IMG/VR virus record: IMGVR_UViG_3300005253_000352
Location: 1-20,461 of that record
Strand: one strand, 5' to 3'
From: a virus
DNA length: 20,461 bases
In this document: positions 6,166-14,181 of the stretch, in pieces
How the letters are laid out: the number at the start of each line of letters is the position of its first letter
How positions within the stretch are numbered: the stretch's first letter is position 1
Made by a program: the position numbers and the translations under genes
Notes under the pieces: generated by a model
Told to the model about the DNA's origin: nothing
The model's database searches: none
What the model saw: only the letters and a program-made list of their open reading frames with translations

Positions 6166-9100
6166 TTAAGGATGTTCTCTTAATCTTCTTTCAAGCTCTG
6201 CGATAGATTCAGCTAACCTCTCTCCTGTGGTGAGTGCTGCCCTCCGCCTCTTTGTTACCACAGATGTATAGTCAAACTTGAGAACAAGCCAATCATCCAA
6301 GTCGAGATTATTCCACCGGAAGTCATCTCGGAGTTTGGCTTGTCTACTGTCTATCTTTAGATAATCAAGATACTTAGCGAATACTTCCCTCGATGGGACT
6401 TTACTGAATTTCTTTGCCTCGTTCCCCAATAGCTCTCTATATACCTGTTGGTAGAACTCGGGATTCTCCATAAAGAACCAGTCATCTTCGTACCACAGGT
6501 CCGTCTTATTAACTTCTTCGTAATTATCAGGCCTGCCCTCACCTATAATGGTGTAGTAGCCAACATAGTCGATGACAAAGTTTTCAGGTACAAACTTGCC
6601 GTAGGCATTTCGTTCAAGTTCTGCCAGTCCAAACTCGGTGTACTTACCCTGAGCGTCAAACCGTATGGCATCCCTAGCTTTCTCCCTTGTCTGAACTAAT
6701 GTCAACCCTTCCTCTGGAAACTCAATGTAGTGTTCGGATTGATTGTCAGCGAACCCCTCAAGCTGTAGGAACTGGTCTTCAAACTCGTCATAGATGTCGT
6801 CAAACTGGACAGCAGGCACATCTTGTGGCAGAGGTATATCTATGCCCCCTATATTGTGCATAGCCTTAGCAAAGTCAGGATTATTAACAAGGAATCTCTC
6901 TTGCCTCTTACCTTTAACCTCTATTTCGTGGTAGTTGACGAAGTTCTCCACCTGTTCAAGTGGGAATCTATCACCAGTGGTCTTGTTAGACATTGACAGG
7001 GCTTCACGCCTTCGCCTACCCATCCGGTAGCCTTCGTTATCTAAGAGGTATTGTTGTCGCTCTGAGGTGGTCAAAAGGGCATCATACTCATCATCCTCAG
7101 TACGATACTTAACATCTATTCGCCATCTCGGGACGAGGTAGTTATCAAGATATTCCTTGTCATCATCTAATGGCTTGGCCGCTTGCGTGCCATGGTAATC
7201 ATCATTCATTAAGAAGGCATTGAGGTCAGGGTTGTCATACCTGTTGAGTTTGGACTCAGCACTAAGACCGCTTCCAGTCTCATCCACTATCTGCATGTGA
7301 GCAACGACGTCATTGACTATCTCAGGTTCAATCGGTACTTCCCTGGTACCCTTACCAATCGCATCAACCCTGCGCTCTACATCATGAAAGGTCTCACCGT
7401 CTACCTTTCTCGCCCTGATTTCCTCTACCTCATCCTCATCATCAGCAGCTTGAGCTTCTTCAAGGTCGTCATAGTTCTGTCGGTTATCTACCTTTAGTTG
7501 GTAGTATTCAAGTTGCTCCGCTGGTAATTTCAGGGGTTGGTTGGTATCATTCCTCCATCCAACATAAGACTTCTCTCCTGCTTCATCGGCAGCTATCTGG
7601 TCTTTGAGTAGCAGTAGTTTTGCCTCATCACTACCGTGAGTTCCCTCTGATACCATCTCCTCATAATCAAAGTGGGTATCTATTGAGGTCTCAGGAGGGA
7701 GTAGTAATTCTGGTACCGCGGTATCTGGTATATCAAACTTCTTTGCCAAAGTCTTAAAGTGGTCGTATGCTTCCTTGGTCAGTACCTTAGCTTGCCCCCA
7801 GATAGCCAGTTCAGCATTTTCTTTGGGGTGCTTTCTCAACCAGTCTTGCCTGGGATTTACCCCTATCTCAGCCTTATGCTCTTCTAGGAACTCAGCTTGC
7901 TCTTTCTTATTGGTAATCGACCAGTATTGATTAAGTAAGGCAAACTGTCTCTGGGAGAAGTTACCTTGCTGGGCGTTCTTGGTTCTCTCATCCTTATCGA
8001 AAGCTTCAACGGCTTCTTCGCCCTTGAATGTCTCACCTTCTATTGTTATCTCAGCGTCATCACCGGCCGCAACAAGCTTTTCTCTATCTAGCCACATCTG
8101 ATGATACTGTGTGAAGGTAGTTCCCTGAGCAGGAACGGCATTTAGATTAACCAGCCTGTCACTAGGCAACGTAGCCAGGTGTTCATTGATTAGTCTTGCT
8201 TCAGCTATCGCCTTGATATAAGGTGGAAAACCCTTGGCTGGAGTAAGGGTCTCAGGGTCTACCCCCTTGAACTGCTTGGCGGTATCACTCCAGAAATCGG
8301 CAGTATCATAGTATGGCTCGCTCAAGCCATAAGCTGTATTCTCAACATACTTGGGTAATCCCAGATTAGGAAAGTTCTCTTCCCAATCACCGGTATAGGT
8401 CTGGACACCTTCGCCATATACCGCTGGAATAGTAACGGCTATGCCTACCCGCCAATCCTCTTCGGCTGCCTCCCATACATCGTCGATTGAAAAGGGAGTC
8501 ATCTTCTCTATCCAGTACCTTGCATCATCATACTCAATCACTTGACCAAGGAAGTTTCGCCCAGTCCAGAACTCAAGTAGGATACTCGCCAGTGGAGACA
8601 GGGAATTTGTAACAAAACTCTGCCCTGCTCTTATCGGGTCAACATCGTATTCCGCACCTGTTACCGATGATATACCTGTACCAGTAACCAGTCGGGCATA
8701 TAGCACAGCGAATTGCCGATAGCCTGCCCAGGGGTCTATCCTCGTATTCCCAATCCTAGCACTCATAAACTCGGCATTTCGTGGGTCTTTCTCAAGTTCC
8801 CATAAATCCAACCAATCTCCCAGAAACATTATGCCACTGATGTAGCCAGTCCACGATATAAGGTCCTTCCAAGCCTCCCTCATCACCCTGGGGTTAAATC
8901 CCACTTTACCGTTGCGAATAGTAAAGCCAATCAGGTGCTTTGGTAGTAAGAGTCTACCAATCTTTGACCTGGCCGCAAAGAAAAAGGCGTTCATCGCAGG
9001 GGCTAATCCTGAGAACCTGCGAAGATTGGCCCTCTGAATCAGGTCACCAAGCATAGACTGTACATCAGTCATCTCTTGGATTATATCAAACGCCTCGCCT

Positions 9101-12100
9101 TCTTTGAGTACCACATCACCGGAGGCTATCTTCTCTGAGTATCTTCTGGACCACGCAAGATGCTTCTTCCAGATAAGCCACACGATTTTATTTGTTCCAC
9201 CAGAGAAAGCCCGTTCAGAATACCTCACATGAGGCAACCACGCTGTGAATTTCGGTATTGCCCTCTCTACATCCTGCCTAGTAAAACCAAACTCCTCAGA
9301 AGTTCTATACTGCTCAGTTCCTTTTGTGGCAGCAAAGGCTGGCACACGGAGAGGGTCATGCCCAGTATCGACTCTGATTTGGTCAAAAATATGAAAGTCT
9401 GGGTCTCTGGTTATTAGCTCCCACTCTGCCTCAGTATGTTTTTGGCTAAACATATTTTGCCAAGCCGTAGCATGCCCCTGCCAACCAATTATAGGATTAC
9501 CAGCGGCTAACATTTTAGATTGTCTCAAGAAAGAATTATCAAATGAGGCTTTGTTAGCCCTCAAAAAATTACCTATGTCCAGTGGTGCCATTCCAATCTC
9601 TTTAAGCACTCGGTTAAATGTACTCTGCTCCAAGAAATTGAATAGTGGCTTTATCTTGTAAGCCTCTTTAATCGGTGCATCAAACTGTGGAACTGGGGGT
9701 GGTGGGAAGTGCTTATCTCTAGCCTCAGACACCTCAATGTTATAGGTATTCAGGTCTATCTTGCCTTCAGATAGTTGGATGGATAAATCAAGTTTTTCCT
9801 TGGCAAACTCAGCCTCAGCTGGGTGACGTAAGTCATTGACAATAGGGTAATTAAACCCTGGTTCAAAGGTAGTCTTGTAGCCAAAGGGAATAGCCGATAG
9901 ATTTCTCAGGTAATCGGCGGTCTCTTGGTCAATCGGTATCGGCTCCCGCCCTGTCTCATGGAATACACCTTCAACAATCTCATCCTTGAGAGGCTTCCTC
10001 TCGTCAGCCATCTTCTCGATAGCCTTGAGAACTTTCGGCTGCTTACCAAAGACGAAGTTTATCCTATCCCATGCTGAACCGCCTTCAGGGAAGAGGACAC
10101 TACCAGTACCTTTCTTTCTCGGTATCGGCTTACCATCTAAGGCATTTGTCATGGCTGTTATAGTTGATGCCATCTCGAAAGGATACGCTTGTAACTGCTT
10201 ATTATGAAATACCACTGTGAAGAAGGCCGATCTCATTTCAGCAGACATAGCCTCAAAGAAGTTGGTTCGCACCACCGGTAATTTACCAGCAAATGAAACA
10301 CTCGCTGCCTGCCTAAAGGCTTCCTCTACCCCCACACCCTGCACGACTACCAACTCATTCATCAGAGCCTTAAAATCTTCTGCCTGCCCAGTTCTGGTTC
10401 TACTCCATAATGCTCTTTGTACTTGGAAAGCATCGAGAGCATCTCCACTAAGAACATAATCACCCATAACACCGGTCAATGCTTGAGCTTGTTTTAGTGT
10501 AAGTTTTGGTTGGCCTATAGTCTCCCAGTTCTCAGTGACCTCTCCGGTAGTCAGCTCTGTGACAACAGGTAATGGAGTTTCAACCATCTGAGCCTTAATG
10601 GTGGCCTGAAGGTCTTTAATCCTTCGTTTCTCCTGTCGAAGAGCCATAACTCTATTGGCTATCTCATCAGGGGTCATATTAAGTTCTTTAGTCAACTCGT
10701 CAAGAGCAACGTCCCGGGGGACTTTTCCTTGTTGCCTACCAGTTTGTATAATACCAGCAACAGGCACATCACCGCGCCTTAAAGCGGTAGTCTGCTTGAC
10801 AGTAAAGTATTCAGGGAAGTCCTGCTCTCTAATAGAGACAAAGGCATCAAGCCCTACGTTTCGGTTGCCCAACTTAACCCTAGTTTGTGCCACGGGGTCA
10901 GTCTTATGAGATATTTCTAAGCCAGTTATCTCTTGCTGTGCCTCGTAAGCTTCTTTAGCTCCTTCAGGTGCTTCTTCAGCAGCCTCTCTAGCTTGCCGAA
11001 GTTTAAGCTGGTCATCCATTGAAATCTGGACTATCTCAGCCCTACCTCTGGGTCTTACTTCCTCAGCAGGTACACCCTCAATCAGACTAGGCTGTATACC
11101 AGCTTCAGGAGCACCTGGTTCTTGTCTGGCTACTTCAGGGACTATCTCTTCTACTTCAGGAGCAATATGCTTAAAACCTCGCTCAACTAATTCAGAGGTA
11201 TTTAATTGAGATGTAGTGCCTCGTACATCCCTAACGAGAAATTTACCTTTTTCAGTAACACCAGCATCAGGTAAAAACTTTTCAAGAGTAACCTCTTTGC
11301 CTTCTTCATTGATTAAAATATCACCCTCTTTGAAAACAGGTTCCACCACAGGCTCTGTAGGTTCTACCTCTTCGGGTGTAACCTCTTCAGCCTCGCCACC
11401 AACAGCACCACGCTCGGGTCTTAACCTTACCTCTTCAGCAATATTAGAGATTGCCTTTTTAATCTTGGGAGTTAGCTTCTCAAATATTAACGGCGCCGTT
11501 TGTATCGCTGTTGCGGCAGCACCGGGAACAGAGAAAGCCGCTAACTCCACACTCAACTGCTCTAGTGATGGGATGCTAAAAGCTTGGTCACTTAAACCCA
11601 GCGGCTCTAAAATACCATGCCCGACATCGGCTACCCTTTCTTCCAGCATCTCAGCCAAGACACCGTTATAGCCTAGTCTATCGAACACCCTTCTTACATT
11701 ACTGGGATTAGCAGTAGGATTGGCTTTAATAAAAGCCTTGAACAATCCAGCTTTAATCAGTTGACCTTTAATTGGAGCAGCTAATGTAGCGAATAAGCCG
11801 CCGGTGCTTTCACTGACTATCTCAACCCATTGTTCGCCAAAGGCTTTCACAGCGCTTTCTAAAACTGCTTCCTCATCTCCAGTCAGAGTAGCAGTTAATT
11901 GCTTCTCAAGAGTAGCAGCAGGTATTCTGGTAATACCTGCTGGGATAGTCCTCAGAGTACCACCGCCAACCACACCAGCGACCTCGACACCGAACTTAGC
12001 TAATCTCCCCTGTAGTATCCTAAGCCCTGTCCTGGTAGCTATTCTTTTCAGGGCTTGTTCAGCAGCCTTTACTGCCACTGTTTTACCAGCAGAAAAGATA

Positions 12101-13554
12101 CCCCCAGTGGCTATAAATTCACCAGCAAAAGGAACCAGCTGGGAAACCACATCTGCCACTTGGAAGCCCCACGTTTTATCTTGAATAGACCGGTCAACGT
12201 AGGATTTAAGAATTAGCAAATCTTCCTGGCTGACAGTCTTACCGTCTTCCAAGTCCTTAGCTATCAGTAAAAGCTGCCCCAGTTTTACCATCTCGGCAGC
12301 ACCGGCAACAAAGGGAACCAACTGTTCTGGGTTGTCTTTAAGTTCCTGCACCCTGTCCAACCACGTTAGAGTAGGTAACGTACCCAGAGCCTCAGAGGGA
12401 ACACCCTCTACTGTGCCTGGTACTCTTTCATTGAAATAGTCGGCCATCCCCTGGTCTGTAATCTGAGGGTAGAGAGCTTTAACCAATGCCTCTGTGTCTT
12501 CGCTCCTGCCAGCGGTAATCAGATTCCTTCTTAATCGTTCGGGGTCATTAGCATATAATTCAGTTGCGGCCTGTAATGTCCCTACACCTTCTGCCGATGG
12601 AGGTCTAACAAGCAAGGGTAGTGCATTAACTAAGAGTTGTTGCATCGGTGTAATCTCAAACTGCCCCTCAAAGGGTGGGAGAGGTTCAGTCACCCCAAGC
12701 TCACCAAAGAGCCTGTCTATATCCCCAGGCTGAACATCGAAGAAGGTGTTTATCAGCGTCTCGACTTCAGGTGTCCTACCCCTGGATACCAACTCCATTA
12801 AGAAGTCCTGCGGTTGCTCTTGAGAACTGGTTATAAATTCAGCGATGGCATCTTCAGGAGCAACCCCCTCTTGAATCCTCTCGGGGAATACCGTGCTTAT
12901 TGCTCCGGTAACAGAGACCTCAGCACCCGGTCTTAGTGGAGTGCCTGCCAGTTGCCAATCAAAAAAGTTCAGGGTACCACCGGTTCTCTGGTACTCTATA
13001 TATAACAAGTCAACGTCACGAGGCTCGGGTGGTTGCTCACCTAATGGTTCTTCCAGTGTTACTTGCCCAAGAAGAGGTTGTTCACCGAATACCGCAGTTA
13101 TATCCTCTTCGGAGACACCCGCTGCCCTTGCTGCTCTAATATCATATAAGCCCTCGGGTGTTTTGAATGGTTCAAACTGAGAGAGTTGCTGAGACCTTAA
13201 CTCCTCTGCTTCTACAATACCTCTTAAAACATCTTCGCCGAAGAATTGCGTGATAAGCTCATCGGATATTCCAGCTTGCCTTGCCGCTTGAATATCAAAT
13301 CGGTCTCTTTCTACTAGGCTAATCTCAAATCGGTCTCTTTCTACTTTGAATGGGTCGAACAAGCTAATGTCTGGTGGGGGTAGTGCCACCCGCTGGTCAA
13401 CAGGGATAAATTGCACATTACCACCAGCGATTTGTATATCCGTTACCTCACGGCTTGTAACCAATACAACATCACGGATAGTACCATCAGGGTTAGTGAT
13501 GCGGTACTTAGCCCCTGCCTTAAATGGTGGTGGCTTAAATAATTGCGATACCAT
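6166..13554 (-). CDS. Giant virion protein, probable ejected / large polyvalent protein, 2,462 aa
   Basis: One uninterrupted frame takes up over a third of the window. Residues 1-60 look like a small beta domain. Residues 72-165 hold repeats of an AxxAGxSxExITxxFGE motif (AARQAGISDELITQFFGE, AARAAGVSEEDITAVFGE) as seen in phage internal virion proteins. Residues about 460-700 are Ala/Gly-rich amphipathic helices that might enter a membrane. Two Pro/Glu-rich linkers (about 710-745 and 795-850) enclose a small beta segment (KEGDILINEEGKEVTL). Residues about 1330-1680 (PIIGWQGHATAW, VRYSERAFSGGTNK, RIDPWAGYRQFAVLY, LEFWTGRNFLGQ) resemble the conserved region of phage large polyvalent proteins (LPD38-like, from memory). 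The C-terminal 450 residues are acidic with FLxNxxF repeats. No protease, lysozyme or ADP-ribosyltransferase site is clear to me. AGGAG lies 12 bases before the ATG. Confidence 0.75.
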   Translation of the reverse strand: MVSQLFKPPPFKAGAKYRITNPDGTIRDVVLVTSREVTDIQIAGGNVQFIPVDQRVALPPPDISLFDPFKVERDRFEISLVERDRFDIQAARQAGISDELITQFFGEDVLRGIVEAEELRSQQLSQFEPFKTPEGLYDIRAARAAGVSEEDITAVFGEQPLLGQVTLEEPLGEQPPEPRDVDLLYIEYQRTGGTLNFFDWQLAGTPLRPGAEVSVTGAISTVFPERIQEGVAPEDAIAEFITSSQEQPQDFLMELVSRGRTPEVETLINTFFDVQPGDIDRLFGELGVTEPLPPFEGQFEITPMQQLLVNALPLLVRPPSAEGVGTLQAATELYANDPERLRRNLITAGRSEDTEALVKALYPQITDQGMADYFNERVPGTVEGVPSEALGTLPTLTWLDRVQELKDNPEQLVPFVAGAAEMVKLGQLLLIAKDLEDGKTVSQEDLLILKSYVDRSIQDKTWGFQVADVVSQLVPFAGEFIATGGIFSAGKTVAVKAAEQALKRIATRTGLRILQGRLAKFGVEVAGVVGGGTLRTIPAGITRIPAATLEKQLTATLTGDEEAVLESAVKAFGEQWVEIVSESTGGLFATLAAPIKGQLIKAGLFKAFIKANPTANPSNVRRVFDRLGYNGVLAEMLEERVADVGHGILEPLGLSDQAFSIPSLEQLSVELAAFSVPGAAATAIQTAPLIFEKLTPKIKKAISNIAEEVRLRPERGAVGGEAEEVTPEEVEPTEPVVEPVFKEGDILINEEGKEVTLEKFLPDAGVTEKGKFLVRDVRGTTSQLNTSELVERGFKHIAPEVEEIVPEVARQEPGAPEAGIQPSLIEGVPAEEVRPRGRAEIVQISMDDQLKLRQAREAAEEAPEGAKEAYEAQQEITGLEISHKTDPVAQTRVKLGNRNVGLDAFVSIREQDFPEYFTVKQTTALRRGDVPVAGIIQTGRQQGKVPRDVALDELTKELNMTPDEIANRVMALRQEKRRIKDLQATIKAQMVETPLPVVTELTTGEVTENWETIGQPKLTLKQAQALTGVMGDYVLSGDALDAFQVQRALWSRTRTGQAEDFKALMNELVVVQGVGVEEAFRQAASVSFAGKLPVVRTNFFEAMSAEMRSAFFTVVFHNKQLQAYPFEMASTITAMTNALDGKPIPRKKGTGSVLFPEGGSAWDRINFVFGKQPKVLKAIEKMADERKPLKDEIVEGVFHETGREPIPIDQETADYLRNLSAIPFGYKTTFEPGFNYPIVNDLRHPAEAEFAKEKLDLSIQLSEGKIDLNTYNIEVSEARDKHFPPPPVPQFDAPIKEAYKIKPLFNFLEQSTFNRVLKEIGMAPLDIGNFLRANKASFDNSFLRQSKMLAAGNPIIGWQGHATAWQNMFSQKHTEAEWELITRDPDFHIFDQIRVDTGHDPLRVPAFAATKGTEQYRTSEEFGFTRQDVERAIPKFTAWLPHVRYSERAFSGGTNKIVWLIWKKHLAWSRRYSEKIASGDVVLKEGEAFDIIQEMTDVQSMLGDLIQRANLRRFSGLAPAMNAFFFAARSKIGRLLLPKHLIGFTIRNGKVGFNPRVMREAWKDLISWTGYISGIMFLGDWLDLWELEKDPRNAEFMSARIGNTRIDPWAGYRQFAVLYARLVTGTGISSVTGAEYDVDPIRAGQSFVTNSLSPLASILLEFWTGRNFLGQVIEYDDARYWIEKMTPFSIDDVWEAAEEDWRVGIAVTIPAVYGEGVQTYTGDWEENFPNLGLPKYVENTAYGLSEPYYDTADFWSDTAKQFKGVDPETLTPAKGFPPYIKAIAEARLINEHLATLPSDRLVNLNAVPAQGTTFTQYHQMWLDREKLVAAGDDAEITIEGETFKGEEAVEAFDKDERTKNAQQGNFSQRQFALLNQYWSITNKKEQAEFLEEHKAEIGVNPRQDWLRKHPKENAELAIWGQAKVLTKEAYDHFKTLAKKFDIPDTAVPELLLPPETSIDTHFDYEEMVSEGTHGSDEAKLLLLKDQIAADEAGEKSYVGWRNDTNQPLKLPAEQLEYYQLKVDNRQNYDDLEEAQAADDEDEVEEIRARKVDGETFHDVERRVDAIGKGTREVPIEPEIVNDVVAHMQIVDETGSGLSAESKLNRYDNPDLNAFLMNDDYHGTQAAKPLDDDKEYLDNYLVPRWRIDVKYRTEDDEYDALLTTSERQQYLLDNEGYRMGRRRREALSMSNKTTGDRFPLEQVENFVNYHEIEVKGKRQERFLVNNPDFAKAMHNIGGIDIPLPQDVPAVQFDDIYDEFEDQFLQLEGFADNQSEHYIEFPEEGLTLVQTREKARDAIRFDAQGKYTEFGLAELERNAYGKFVPENFVIDYVGYYTIIGEGRPDNYEEVNKTDLWYEDDWFFMENPEFYQQVYRELLGNEAKKFSKVPSREVFAKYLDYLKIDSRQAKLRDDFRWNNLDLDDWLVLKFDYTSVVTKRRRAALTTGERLAESIAELERRLREHP
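7410..7439 (-). repeat. 30-bp exact repeat, copy 1 (inside the giant gene)
   Basis: These 30 bases are identical to 19784-19813, more than 12 kb away, in the same orientation and same reading frame. The shared peptide is EDEVEEIRA. Flanking bases differ on both sides. Confidence 0.85.
13291..13350 (-). repeat. Tandem 30-bp duplication at the start of the giant gene
   Basis: Units 13291-13315 and 13321-13345 match at 24 of 25 positions with a period of 30 bases. Translated, they give VERDRFEISL followed by VERDRFDIQA (residues 71-90). The duplication is in frame and lies just before the AxxAGxSxE repeats, which suggests that this part of the protein grows and shrinks by slippage or unequal recombination. 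Confidence 0.8.
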
Positions 13555-13722
13555 CTATCTTATAATCTCCTGTGGTGGTACACCGTTATTGCGTATACCA
13601 TTGATTACCTCAGCTAATACAGGCTTCTGTCCGATTTTAGCTCTGCCTACCTTCTCAAATGGGTTCTGAAACGGTGGTGTCAAACATTCAATAGCCATCT
13701 TAACAGTCCATTTTATCGCCAT
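13555..13722 (-). CDS. Unknown small protein, 55 aa
   Basis: The frame starts MAIKWTVKMAIECLTPPFQN and ends PPQEIIR. Its stop TAG is directly followed by the ATG of the giant gene with no base between, so the two are likely coupled. The Shine-Dalgarno site is weak (AAGG about 7 bases before the ATG, behind the 18-bp repeat). The protein is basic, with a Pro-Phe loop (TPPFQNPFEKVGR) and two short helices; there are no zinc or enzyme motifs. I do not recognise it. It could be a small partner or assembly factor for the giant virion protein, judging only from the coupling. Coding is supported by gene packing and by the lack of any other explanation for the gap. Confidence 0.55.
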   Translation of the reverse strand: MAIKWTVKMAIECLTPPFQNPFEKVGRAKIGQKPVLAEVINGIRNNGVPPQEIIR

Positions 13723-13731
13723 ATATACACC

Positions 13732-13965
13732 TTATTTATTAGACTTAACAAACCACGACCCCTAATGTAAGTATAGCCCCACACGTTAGGCACGCAGTTA
13801 TAATTTCTTTAACATCCTCATGTACTTCCCCACCTCGGCTTTTTGAGTATGGTTCTTGAGGAGTTCTATGCCCACATTTAGGACAATCCCTGACTACAAC
13901 TCCATCCAAGTTGTCACCGTGTAATTTATCTTCCATTTTACCCTCCATTATTTATTAGATTTAAC
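13732..13965 (-). repeat. 18-bp direct repeat bracketing the zinc-ribbon gene
   Basis: The sequence at 13732-13749 (ttatttattagacttaac) recurs at 13948-13965 with one mismatch, 216 bases away. The right copy is the 3' end of the HNH-like gene and encodes its terminal VKSNK and stop; the left copy could encode the same VKSNK plus stop in another frame, just past the zinc-ribbon gene. The layout is that of a segment inserted by, or duplicated with, an 18-bp target or gene-end repeat. Confidence 0.7.
13745..13936 (-). CDS. Zinc-ribbon protein, 63 aa
   Basis: The longest frame starts at 13948, but the Shine-Dalgarno site GGAGGG overlaps that first ATG and points to the second ATG at 13936, four bases on; I therefore start at MEDKLHGDNLDG. 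Two Cys pairs, RDCPKCGHRT and ACLTCGAILT, form a classical zinc ribbon whose knuckles are about 30 residues apart, with a His-containing linker. The protein ends in a hydrophobic strand (LTLGVVVC). Such ribbons bind nucleic acid or proteins. It is bracketed by an 18-bp repeat and could be a recent insertion between the HNH-like gene and the 55-residue gene. No specific family is recognised. Confidence 0.65.
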   Translation of the reverse strand: MEDKLHGDNLDGVVVRDCPKCGHRTPQEPYSKSRGGEVHEDVKEIITACLTCGAILTLGVVVC

Positions 13966-14169
13966 TCTGTTAGTGTGTCTCGAAACTACCCTTGTATTAG
14001 ACTTTGAATTACTGCCACCCTTCGATAGTGGTTTCTTGTGGTCTACTTCCCTTCCATCACCCTTCTTTAACCCTTTATCTCTCCGAGCTTTGTTTCGGGC
14101 TGCTCTCCTTTTGATTTCCGCTGGCTTGGAATGATAATCCGCATACTCTTTTTTGTAATCTCTAGCCAT
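13948..14169 (-). CDS. Small HNH-like protein, 73 aa
   Basis: A very basic protein with a Lys/Arg-rich helix (EIKRRAARNKARRDKG) followed by EVDHKKPLSKGGSNSKSN and RVVSRHTNRVKSNK. The DH, GGSN and N-x-RVV elements are those of the small HNH-type proteins often found among structural genes of tailed phages. It lacks the two CxxC knuckles of larger HNH enzymes, and I see no clear second metal ligand beyond the histidines, so it may be a minimal nuclease or a DNA-binding derivative. AGGAG lies five bases before the ATG. It lies 12 bases downstream of the portal gene. Its last codons form one copy of the 18-bp repeat. Confidence 0.65.
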   Translation of the reverse strand: MARDYKKEYADYHSKPAEIKRRAARNKARRDKGLKKGDGREVDHKKPLSKGGSNSKSNTRVVSRHTNRVKSNK

Positions 14170-14181
14170 TATCGCTCCTAC

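Noticed and set aside
9160-13669. Many plus-strand frames of 65-151 codons opposite the giant gene
   Set aside because: The minus frame is continuous over 2,462 codons with protein-like composition and recognisable motifs; opposite frames show none.
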